This document shows, in pieces, positions 1-5,776 of a stretch of DNA of 5,776 bases (positions within the stretch are counted from its first letter, which is position 1; each line of letters opens with the position of its first letter). The DNA lies in contig DIQY01000059.1 in the NCBI GenBank assembly GCA_002424295.1, positions 375 through 6,150 of the forward strand, given 5' to 3'. Source of the stretch: Ruminococcaceae bacterium UBA5450. Lineage in GTDB: Bacteria; Bacillota; Clostridia; Oscillospirales; Acutalibacteraceae. The position numbers were made by a program, and so were the translations under genes. A model generated the notes under the pieces. It saw only the letters and a program-made list of their open reading frames with translations, was not told the origin of the DNA and made no database searches.

Positions 1-626
1 ATATAATACGGTGCCCAATAGCCGTCATAGTCCGGGGTCACCAGCAAACCAGGATTTCTTAAAGTGCCGTCGCTGCTTACTAAATAGAGGTTCCCATCGT
101 CCCCCTTTTTCTTGCCACCGCTCAGAATTGTTCCATCTGCCTGGGCATAGCTAAACCCTTTTTCTGTCTGAAACAGTTCGCTTGTCTTTCTAACTCCTGT
201 TTTAGAATCCAGATAATACTGCTTTCCATTTAGCTGCAGCCAACCCTTTTGCTTTTCTCTGTTCTTGTAGTAATAGACAGCTCCATTTTCTGTTGCCCAG
301 CCATCGGAAACTGGAGCAGTCACCGGCTGTGACGATTCTTTTGAAGAAGCAGTCCCCCCTGAATTTGAAGCAGGATTTCCCGCCTCGCTCGAAGGAGCAG
401 AGGAAACAGAAAAGCTGGAATCAGATGTTATTGCTGATTCCGATGAAGTTGAAGACGTTTGACTATTACTTTCTGAAACAGGTTGGGATTCCACTTGCTC
501 CTGCGAAAAAGAAGAAAGTGCATTTTCAGACGACGAAGTCGGCCCTGCAGCATATACCGGAGTCAGAGCAGTCCCAACTCCCAATAATGCCGTTATCAAC
601 ATCATTCCAAATTGTTTGTGTTTCAC
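1..626 (-). CDS. Secreted cell-wall-binding repeat protein, N-terminal part (3' end outside the window)
   Basis: The frame is open from a GTG at 626 to the left edge, giving 208 visible residues and no stop. The GTG is chosen because GGAGG lies 9 bases upstream and the protein then opens with a typical signal peptide: a basic start (MKHK), a hydrophobic core at about residues 6-22, and a likely cleavage site after VYA (residue 26). Residues 27-107 form a low-complexity linker in which about 30 of 80 residues are Ser, with many Thr, Glu and Pro. From about residue 108 there are degenerate repeats of roughly 20 residues rich in Trp, Tyr and Gly, such as GWATENGAVYYYKN and GWLQLNGKQYYLDSKTG, later YLVSSDGTL. 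They resemble the choline-/glucan-binding (CW_binding) repeats of Gram-positive surface proteins. No catalytic domain is visible, and one could lie in the missing C-terminal part. The gene starts 14 bases after the preceding glycosyltransferase, so it is probably co-transcribed with the polysaccharide genes. Location outside the membrane is well supported; the ligand and function are unknown. Confidence 0.85.
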   Translation of the reverse strand, partial: MKHKQFGMMLITALLGVGTALTPVYAAGPTSSSENALSSFSQEQVESQPVSESNSQTSSTSSESAITSDSSFSVSSAPSSEAGNPASNSGGTASSKESSQPVTAPVSDGWATENGAVYYYKNREKQKGWLQLNGKQYYLDSKTGVRKTSELFQTEKGFSYAQADGTILSGGKKKGDDGNLYLVSSDGTLRNPGLLVTPDYDGYWAPYY

Positions 627-643
627 GGGAGGATGCCTCCTTA
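624..643 (-). promoter_or_regulatory. Ribosome-binding site held in a hairpin, next to the upstream stop codon
   Basis: Reading the minus strand, the TAA stop of the preceding glycosyltransferase (643-641) is followed at once by GGAGG (640-636), a 3-base loop CAT (635-633), its exact complement CCTCC (632-628), one C, and the GTG start (626-624). GGAGG is a strong Shine-Dalgarno site with good spacing, but in the mRNA it can pair fully with CCTCC in a short GC-rich stem. A ribosome finishing the upstream gene would cover this stretch and open it, so the layout suggests translational coupling. The pairing is seen directly; the regulatory effect is inferred. The stem has only 5 bp and a tight loop, so it may be only moderately stable. 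Confidence 0.55.
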
Positions 644-1630
644 ACGAATTTTAAAATTAATTTGATAAGCATAGCATAGATCTCCAAAATACACTTTCCA
701 TGCTCCCTTTGTGGTATGGTAATATCGCTCATATTCTTTTAAGCTTCCTATCAAAGAAAGCCAGGAAAAAAAATGTTTCTTAGAAAGAAAGGCCAGTCTC
801 TTTTTTTCGAATGCAATTGCTTTTCGAATTTCTTCAGTGTCCCGGTCGGTAAGGCATGGATATTCATCTCTCGTTTTTAAAATCCATTCATGCGCTTCTA
901 TCGATTTTTGGAGAGCAGTTTTTCTTTTTTCCGTATCATCAATTAGGGTCTTACGGGAAGCTGCAGAAAGAGAAGTGTTATCTCCATGAAAGCGATACTG
1001 AAAAAGCGGCTGATGTAAAATCTGATTTTCTCCCAAAAGAGCAGCCATCATATTAAGTGCCCAATCATGTCCTAAAATAGGGCTTAAATGCTCCCGGTCT
1101 GCTTTCTGAATCACCGGGCGCCGCAAACACATCGCACAGCCTCGAATACGAGAGCAAACGATCTGGCTGTCAACTGAAACTGACTCTATGCTGCCGCCCT
1201 GATCTGTAATCGCATTCAAAACTTTATTCTTTTCGGAAAACGGATCTCCATTGCCATCAATCAGCGTATATGCGGAAGAAAGCGCCATACATTCCGGATG
1301 GTGCTCCATATATTCTGTCATGATTTTTACTTTGTTTGGAAGCCATACATCATCTTGATCACTCAAAAACACAATTTCTCCGTGCGTATGATCCAATGCA
1401 GAAAAGAAGTTCCCGTTAAATCCTAGATTGTGTTCATTCACAATCAGGTGCCAAGTCTCTTCCAGATGATTTTCTTTAATAAACCGCGCGACGATTTGTG
1501 CGGTTTGATCTTTCGAAGCATCATCGCTGATCACTACTTCATCAACAGGGCGCGTCTGATGCAAAATAGAATTCAACTGCTGTAAAATATATTTCTTTCC
1601 GCAATAAGTCGCCATCGCAACAGAAATCAT
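641..1630 (-). CDS. Family 2 glycosyltransferase, probable rhamnosyltransferase type
   Basis: This 329-residue protein is a cytoplasmic, inverting GT-A glycosyltransferase that should add a sugar from a nucleotide donor to a lipid-linked oligosaccharide. The nucleotide-binding fold opens with SVAMATYCG (residues 3-11), followed by SDDASKDQT (35-43), NLGFNGNF (68-75) and the metal-binding acidic motif FLSDQDDVW (88-96). Further along are GCAMCLRR (164-171), HDWALN (188-193, a likely catalytic-base region) and YRFHGDNTS (212-220). The SDQDDVW and YR-HGDN-S signatures are common in Gram-positive GT2 enzymes annotated as rhamnosyltransferases or alpha-L-Rha glycosyltransferases. That fits the dTDP-rhamnose gene at the other end of the window, but the donor sugar is inferred. 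The C-terminal third (about 225-329) is charged and helical-looking, with no clear membrane span. The ATG at 1630 overlaps the stop of the upstream polymerase gene in an ATGA arrangement. Its own Shine-Dalgarno is weak (GGA about 10 bases upstream), so translation probably depends on coupling. Confidence 0.9.
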   Translation of the reverse strand: MISVAMATYCGKKYILQQLNSILHQTRPVDEVVISDDASKDQTAQIVARFIKENHLEETWHLIVNEHNLGFNGNFFSALDHTHGEIVFLSDQDDVWLPNKVKIMTEYMEHHPECMALSSAYTLIDGNGDPFSEKNKVLNAITDQGGSIESVSVDSQIVCSRIRGCAMCLRRPVIQKADREHLSPILGHDWALNMMAALLGENQILHQPLFQYRFHGDNTSLSAASRKTLIDDTEKRKTALQKSIEAHEWILKTRDEYPCLTDRDTEEIRKAIAFEKKRLAFLSKKHFFSWLSLIGSLKEYERYYHTTKGAWKVYFGDLCYAYQINFKIR

Positions 1631-3048
1631 TTTGATTTTTCCAGCCTTTCTTGTTCGGGTTGCTCGGCGCCAACCGTTGCCAAAGCAAGATACATAATAA
1701 AACTCAGAGCATTAGCCGTAAAGAGCAATGGATTTGTCTGAATGGTCAGGAAAAAGCATGTGAAAGTTGCGAACCAAACTGCCAATCTCCACGGCTTCTT
1801 TTTCCAATTTCGAATTGCATGAATGAACATACTGACCACTAAAAGCACCCATGCGGCAAACCCTACCACTCCCATTTTAAAGAGCAGAGAAAGGGAGGTC
1901 ATCTCATAAGCATAAGGAGCAGATTTTCCTGGATATCCTTCGATACTCCCGCCATAACCGCTGCCTAAAACCGGCTTTTGCAGCCAAGCATGAATCAGTT
2001 TTTGGGATTCTTCCTTCTTATAGGTATTGGAAACTGCGGTTCCAATTGTATCAATATCTTCATCAAAGGCGCTCTTCGGCGACGCAGAAAGATCCGAAGA
2101 AGTCACCGCATTTCCATTAAACGTATTCATGAGGCGATTTAAAATTGTTCCATGAAAGAGGGTCCCGTTGAGCAGCAAAATCGTAGCCGCCACTACCACA
2201 ACAAATGCGAGCATTTGTCTCCAAACTTTCTTGCGACCTTTATAGACAGCAAAAACAAAATAAATTGCCATAATTCCGAATCCTGCGGCAGTTCCTCCCC
2301 AAAGGGAACGAAGACCCGGGCAAATAACGCCAAAGGTCAAAACTGCTCCAAGGACATAATCCAAAGGCTTAAAGCTGCCTGCCTTAAGGAAAAGCATTAA
2401 AAGTCCAATTCCCAAAAGCAAAGAATTAGAAAATACAATCCGTACAATTCCCCATCCGGAAATCAAATCTGCCGTCCGAAAAATCTTGCCAAAATGAACG
2501 CCTATGTAATTCAAAATCCCCTGCACGCCATTTTTATGTCCGGTTTCAAAAATCCAAAGACCAATATGAATCACAGCCAAAACAACAATGGTGCGGAAAA
2601 AGATTTTCAAGATCTTCTCAAACTCAATCTCTTTTATACGAATCAAAATTGCCAGCGGAAAATACAAAACAAATACCAAAAGCATGCCAGCTTCTGAAAC
2701 CGCTTGAGAAATGGAACCTCCATTCATTTTAGGAATAATCAGCAGCCAAATACTGTTAATTAACAAAAAGATAAATAAAACGAGGTCCAATTTTCCGATA
2801 TAATGTCCCAGACTTTTAGGATCATGACGATTTCTCAAAGAAAATTGAATGTTTTTATATTTCAATGTAATAAAAATGTGAATACACAGCACTACAAAAA
2901 ACGCCGCAATAATAAACAAATTAGATAAGCGAAAGCTGATTGCTGTACATTGCATGACATAATAGATGACAAAAAATACCAGCATAAAATTTGTAACTGC
3001 TCGGCTGATATTCCATGTGCGCTGTAAATGGTCAGTTTTTTCTGTCAA
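1627..3048 (-). CDS. Polytopic O-antigen polymerase/ligase-like protein (Wzy/WaaL type)
   Basis: This 473-residue integral membrane protein has about 10 to 12 hydrophobic spans, including about 17-35, 42-61, 88-105, 118-137, 150-168, 204-222, 253-268, 280-295, 387-408 and 442-459. A long hydrophilic loop lies at about 296-385, late in the protein, and is probably extracytoplasmic. This is the usual architecture of Wzy polymerases and O-antigen ligases. The loop ends in KPVLGSGYGG (358-367), then a Tyr-Glu pair (381-382), then a span beginning LLFKMGVVGF, which matches the conserved end of the O-antigen ligase family domain. GLRSLWGG (245-252) supplies a conserved-looking Arg. Its likely role is to polymerise flipped repeat units or attach them to an acceptor. 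As the only such gene beside a flippase, polymerase is the simpler reading, but sequence alone does not separate it from a ligase. The start is a TTG, chosen because AGGGGG lies 6 bases upstream and the next in-frame Met (residue 22) falls inside the first span. It begins 13 bases after the previous gene. Confidence 0.87.
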   Translation of the reverse strand: MTEKTDHLQRTWNISRAVTNFMLVFFVIYYVMQCTAISFRLSNLFIIAAFFVVLCIHIFITLKYKNIQFSLRNRHDPKSLGHYIGKLDLVLFIFLLINSIWLLIIPKMNGGSISQAVSEAGMLLVFVLYFPLAILIRIKEIEFEKILKIFFRTIVVLAVIHIGLWIFETGHKNGVQGILNYIGVHFGKIFRTADLISGWGIVRIVFSNSLLLGIGLLMLFLKAGSFKPLDYVLGAVLTFGVICPGLRSLWGGTAAGFGIMAIYFVFAVYKGRKKVWRQMLAFVVVVAATILLLNGTLFHGTILNRLMNTFNGNAVTSSDLSASPKSAFDEDIDTIGTAVSNTYKKEESQKLIHAWLQKPVLGSGYGGSIEGYPGKSAPYAYEMTSLSLLFKMGVVGFAAWVLLVVSMFIHAIRNWKKKPWRLAVWFATFTCFFLTIQTNPLLFTANALSFIMYLALATVGAEQPEQERLEKSK

Positions 3049-3054
3049 AAAGAT

Positions 3055-3060
3055 CCCCCT
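3055..3060 (-). promoter_or_regulatory. Ribosome-binding site that fixes the TTG start of the polymerase/ligase gene
   Basis: AGGGGG on the minus strand sits 6 bases before the TTG at 3048-3046 and just after the TAA of the upstream glycosyltransferase (3064-3062). No in-frame ATG lies near it, so this site decides the start. The same AGGGGGAT core precedes the upstream glycosyltransferase start at 4126. Confidence 0.7.
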
Positions 3061-3061
3061 C

Positions 3062-4126
3062 TTATGCTCCCATATTTTTCCGCTTTAAAAAGAAAAATAA
3101 CTTCTTATTTTGATATTTCATTCGATACAAAATTTTTGCAAACGATGCAATCCTTTTTGGCTTTTTGGATTTTGCAATCTTTAATACTAAATTCTCCATC
3201 TTAGAACTGCCGTCTGCATCTGCCAAAGCTTTTTGAAATACCGGTTCTTCCAAATCTTTTCGAATGAGCTGCAGCCGTTTTTCGGCTGTCAGGTGACATT
3301 CCGGCAAAAACAGGTCAATCCATCCCGAAAAGACATATTTAATGTAAATAAAATTCGCCGTTGCAACCGTTTCTCTTCTGATCTGCGGGAATCTTTCCAG
3401 ATACTTCATCAGGCTTAAATGCCTTTTTTTCAGAAATACCGGTTTTTCCGGATGGTAAGAATTCGTAATTCGCTTTGCGTCACGCTGCATATAATGATAA
3501 AAGCATTTATTTAAAAAGTCAACCGATGACAAAAAAGGAAGCAGCGACAGATTAAATGCCGTATCCTCAAATATTTCGCCCTCAGGCATTCTGACTTGAC
3601 TGTTTTTTAGAATCTCTGTCCGATATAATTTATTCCACGCCGGATCAAACAAAAAATTCCGCTTGAGAGAAACCATCCGCTCCGCAATCCCAACCGGATC
3701 CGACAAAAACGCTTTTTCTGGAAGATTGCAGGTACGATCTTCCAGTTTTCCGTCTTTCACCACATCTACATAATACCCGAAAAGAATTAGATCCGCTCCG
3801 CTTTCCTGTGCTGCCGAAACGGTCTGTTCCAGTGTATCCGGCTCCAAAAAATCATCAGAATCCACAAACAGAAGATATTGCGCGTTTGCATGATCGATCC
3901 CAACATTTCTTGTATGAGAAAGGCCTTTGTTTTCTTTATGAACCACCGAAATACGAGAATCTTTTTTTGCATATTGATCGCACAAGCTCCCGCTTTTGTC
4001 GGTGGAACCATCGTCTACCAGCAACAAAGAAAAATCAGAAAATGTCTGCTGCAAAATAGAATCCACACAGGCCGGCAAAAAATTTTCTACATTATAAACC
4101 GGCACAACCACATCTACCTGAGCCAT
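3062..4126 (-). CDS. Family 2 glycosyltransferase (EpsJ/WcaA-like)
   Basis: This 354-residue protein is a GT-A glycosyltransferase expected to work on the cytoplasmic face of the membrane in assembling the lipid-linked repeat unit. The N-terminal domain is textbook: VVVPVYN (residues 6-12), VDDGSTD (37-43), ENKGLSHTRNVGI (65-77) and the metal/nucleotide-binding FVDSDDF (87-93). Downstream are DPAWNKLYRTEIL (161-173) and FEDTAFN (186-192), a pairing typical of the large GT2 group in exopolysaccharide and capsule clusters. After about residue 225 the protein is helical and ends in a strongly basic, Phe-rich tail (KKLFFFLKRK, 341-350) that could help it bind membrane. The ATG at 4126 has AGGGGG 5 bases upstream (4132-4137) and begins 17 bases after the flippase stop. 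The family is certain. Donor, acceptor and linkage cannot be read from the sequence, because this group uses many sugars. Confidence 0.93.
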   Translation of the reverse strand: MAQVDVVVPVYNVENFLPACVDSILQQTFSDFSLLLVDDGSTDKSGSLCDQYAKKDSRISVVHKENKGLSHTRNVGIDHANAQYLLFVDSDDFLEPDTLEQTVSAAQESGADLILFGYYVDVVKDGKLEDRTCNLPEKAFLSDPVGIAERMVSLKRNFLFDPAWNKLYRTEILKNSQVRMPEGEIFEDTAFNLSLLPFLSSVDFLNKCFYHYMQRDAKRITNSYHPEKPVFLKKRHLSLMKYLERFPQIRRETVATANFIYIKYVFSGWIDLFLPECHLTAEKRLQLIRKDLEEPVFQKALADADGSSKMENLVLKIAKSKKPKRIASFAKILYRMKYQNKKLFFFLKRKNMGA

Positions 4127-4143
4127 AAAATCCCCCTAAAATT

Positions 4144-5574
4144 TTATTTGCCGCGGAATACCCGCCGGCTCTCATGCAGGACAGAACGGATACTCTTGCG
4201 GAAGATAAGCAGATAGCCGCCATAAAGTGCTGCATAACAAACAAATCCCACCGCCGAAGGCAAAAGCCATGTAAAACAGACAAATCCCACTGAAAGAATA
4301 CTTTCGGTGAGAACGCTGCGCAAAAACGACAAGTCCAAAAAGCGAGACAGTACCCATTCGGAGAGAATCTCACGGAACGCTACCGAAACCACCATAAATA
4401 CAATAATCAGGTAAATATTGTGGAAAACATATCCTCCCAACAAGCTCAATCCAATGCTGACTCCAAAGCTGATTCCATTAATCCATAAAAGTGTCCGCTC
4501 CAGACGAAGCACTTTCATATAAGTGGTGCAGAGCAGATTCATCTTACTGTCAAAAGTACACAGCGGCAAAAGCAGAACCAGATAGGTCAGGCTCTCAGTA
4601 TACTGCGGCAGCCATCTGCTCAGAATCACTTTCACCGGAATGTAGAACAAGAATGCCCCCGGCAAAACCAGATCCAAAAGGTCCCGAACCAACGAATAAA
4701 ACTTTTTTAAATTCTTGTCATTTGCCTGCCGCAAAACCGGAAACAGCACCATACTGGCCTGTGAAATGAAGAGCAGAAAAAAGTTTGCCAAAGAAACCGA
4801 AAAAGAAAATTTTCCAAAGGCGTTAATCCCCCAGAGATTATCCACAACAAAACGCCCGCTGCCTAAAATCAGCATGCTTGCAATATTGGAAAGCATGAGC
4901 GTAATGCCGGTAAATACATTGATCTTCACTTCCGGCATTGCCTGAGCAATCGGAACTCCTTTATGGAAAACTATATCTCTGCCCTTGATCACGGTATAAA
5001 TAAAGCTGATGGTCTTACCGGTCAAATACAGCAAAATAAAAGGAACAAAACTGCGTTCTTTATAAAAGAGCAGCACTAAAACTGCAACAATAAAGGACAT
5101 CTTATCGATCAGGACGGAGGTGGAATAAACATTTACCCGATTCGTTGCCTGAAAGACATAGCAAAGCATTCCGCCTACATTGCCGACGACCATATAGGCA
5201 AACGTAATATAAAGCACAAACTGACGATTCGGATCAGAAATCTGCGTCATCGTATAGATGACACCCAAAATCGTCAGAATGATCTGAAACACTGCCGAAA
5301 TCCAGAATTCTGTACAAAGCAAAGAATCATCTAGATCTTCATAGCGTTTCCCGCCGTAACGCAGATAGATGCCGTCGATAAAGCCGAACGAAAAGAAGCC
5401 CACATAGGAAACATAAAACAGAAAGAGCTGCCAATAGCTAAACTGTTCTTCCCCGAGAATCTTTGGAACGACCAGAGACATCATCATGCTCAGCAAAAGA
5501 GAAATTCCTTGAACCGCAAACGCATAAATCAGATTGTGCATCACGGCCTTAATGCCGGAACGTTTTTCAGACAT
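4144..5574 (-). CDS. Polysaccharide flippase, Wzx type (MOP superfamily)
   Basis: This 476-residue, strongly hydrophobic protein has about 12 to 14 predicted membrane spans spread along its whole length, as expected for the MOP/polysaccharide-transporter family, whose members are usually 400-500 residues. It should move undecaprenyl-linked repeat units from the cytoplasmic to the outer face of the membrane. The N-terminal stretch fits the family: a short basic cytoplasmic start (MSEKRSGIKA), a first span followed by VVPKILGEEQFSYWQ (35-49), then FGFIDGIYLRYGG (63-75). A second half begins near residue 217 with further span pairs and charged cytoplasmic loops, such as LRQANDKNLKKF (281-292). 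The ATG at 5574 lies inside the end of rfbC and overlaps it by 8 bases. AGGAG (5584-5588) sits 9 bases upstream, so the two genes are probably translationally coupled. The substrate is inferred from context to be a rhamnose-containing glycan. Confidence 0.9.
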   Translation of the reverse strand: MSEKRSGIKAVMHNLIYAFAVQGISLLLSMMMSLVVPKILGEEQFSYWQLFLFYVSYVGFFSFGFIDGIYLRYGGKRYEDLDDSLLCTEFWISAVFQIILTILGVIYTMTQISDPNRQFVLYITFAYMVVGNVGGMLCYVFQATNRVNVYSTSVLIDKMSFIVAVLVLLFYKERSFVPFILLYLTGKTISFIYTVIKGRDIVFHKGVPIAQAMPEVKINVFTGITLMLSNIASMLILGSGRFVVDNLWGINAFGKFSFSVSLANFFLLFISQASMVLFPVLRQANDKNLKKFYSLVRDLLDLVLPGAFLFYIPVKVILSRWLPQYTESLTYLVLLLPLCTFDSKMNLLCTTYMKVLRLERTLLWINGISFGVSIGLSLLGGYVFHNIYLIIVFMVVSVAFREILSEWVLSRFLDLSFLRSVLTESILSVGFVCFTWLLPSAVGFVCYAALYGGYLLIFRKSIRSVLHESRRVFRGK

Positions 5575-5776
5575 GAAATTGAACTCCTAAATGTTTAAAA
5601 TCAGGATGTTTTTGATCTTTATCGCTCAAAAGAAGCTTCATATCTTTAGAGATCGGCCATTTCACTCCAACAGTGGAATCGTCCCATTTAAGGCCGCCCT
5701 CATCTTCAGGGTGATAATATTCATCACATTTATAGGTAAATTCCGCTTCATCAGAGAGCACCAAAAATCCATGAGC
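5567..5776 (-). CDS. rfbC: dTDP-4-dehydrorhamnose 3,5-epimerase, C-terminal part (5' end outside the window)
   Basis: The frame is open from the right edge to a TGA at 5569-5567, giving the last 69 residues of a protein usually about 180-190 long. It begins AHGFLVLSDEAEFTYKC and continues with YYHPEDEGGLKW and then LLLSDKDQKHP. These are hallmark motifs of the RmlC/RfbC cupin family, including the conserved AHGF histidine, the YY of the active-site region and the terminal S-KDQ motif. The enzyme epimerises dTDP-4-keto-6-deoxyglucose at C3 and C5, the third of four steps to dTDP-L-rhamnose. The sequence continues in frame through the right edge, so an internal TTG at 5764 is not the true start. 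The tail after KDQ (PDFKHLGVQFHV) is slightly longer than in many relatives, and its last codons overlap the flippase start. This gene implies that the polymer contains L-rhamnose and that the other rml genes lie upstream or elsewhere. Confidence 0.95.
   Translation of the reverse strand, partial: AHGFLVLSDEAEFTYKCDEYYHPEDEGGLKWDDSTVGVKWPISKDMKLLLSDKDQKHPDFKHLGVQFHV

Noticed and set aside
2..7. TATAAT on the plus strand at the left edge
   Set aside because: It falls on Tyr codons of the wall-binding protein read in reverse. No plus-strand gene follows and no -35 can be seen.
628..640. GGAGG-CAT-CCTCC stem as a transcription terminator
   Set aside because: The stem is only 5 bp and no T-run follows it on the minus strand. 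A start codon comes next, so a role at the ribosome site is more likely.
293..679. Plus-strand open frame of 128 codons
   Set aside because: It is the complement of the Ser-rich linker and signal-peptide coding region, has no convincing ribosome site, and its product looks like an arbitrary basic sequence. The minus-strand reading has a signal peptide and repeats.
3043..3048. TTGACA on the minus strand, a perfect -35 promoter hexamer
   Set aside because: It is the TTG start codon plus the next codon of the polymerase gene, and no -10-like TATAAT follows at about 17 bases. It is taken as chance.
3878..4216. Plus-strand open frame of 112 codons spanning the flippase/glycosyltransferase junction
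   Set aside because: It lies opposite highly conserved GT2 motifs and is Arg/Ile/Cys-rich without family features. It is a shadow of the minus-strand genes.
4092..4373. Minus-strand frame of 93 codons inside the flippase 3' end
   Set aside because: It is an out-of-frame reading within the flippase gene, rich in Cys and Phe, with no independent support.
5567..5764. Stand-alone small gene starting at a TTG at 5764
   Set aside because: The frame stays open to the right edge, and the residues before the TTG (AHGF) belong to the conserved epimerase motif, so it is the end of a larger gene.

Overview
This 5,776-base window is one minus-strand stretch of a surface-polysaccharide gene cluster. Six protein-coding genes follow one another almost without gaps: two pairs overlap, and the other gaps are 13 to 17 bases. 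No gene is supported on the plus strand. I see no RNA gene, mobile element, CRISPR array or transcription terminator. The promoter is not in the window, because transcription enters from the right edge.

In transcription order (right to left) the genes are: the end of rfbC/rmlC (dTDP-4-dehydrorhamnose 3,5-epimerase); a polytopic flippase of the Wzx type; a family 2 glycosyltransferase; a polytopic polymerase or ligase of the Wzy/O-antigen-ligase type; a second family 2 glycosyltransferase of the type often annotated as rhamnosyltransferase; and the start of a secreted protein with a signal peptide, a serine-rich linker and aromatic cell-wall-binding repeats. The last gene runs off the left edge.

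Together these suggest a Wzx/Wzy-dependent pathway. dTDP-L-rhamnose is made in the cytoplasm, repeat units are built on a lipid carrier by the two glycosyltransferases, moved across the membrane by the flippase, and then polymerised or attached outside. The wall-binding protein may act at the surface where the polymer is deposited, but its function cannot be read from the visible part.

The strong GGAGG-type ribosome sites, the AT-leaning coding sequence, the wall-binding repeats and the Ser/Glu-rich linker of the exported protein point to a low-to-mid-GC Gram-positive of the Firmicutes, most likely Clostridia (Oscillospiraceae-like). That placement is an impression, not a demonstration.

The gene content is ordinary for a polysaccharide locus, and I do not see a new biological system. 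The most distinctive local signal is a perfect 5-bp GC-rich hairpin that would hide the ribosome-binding site of the wall-binding protein. It sits directly after the stop codon of the preceding glycosyltransferase, which suggests translational coupling.
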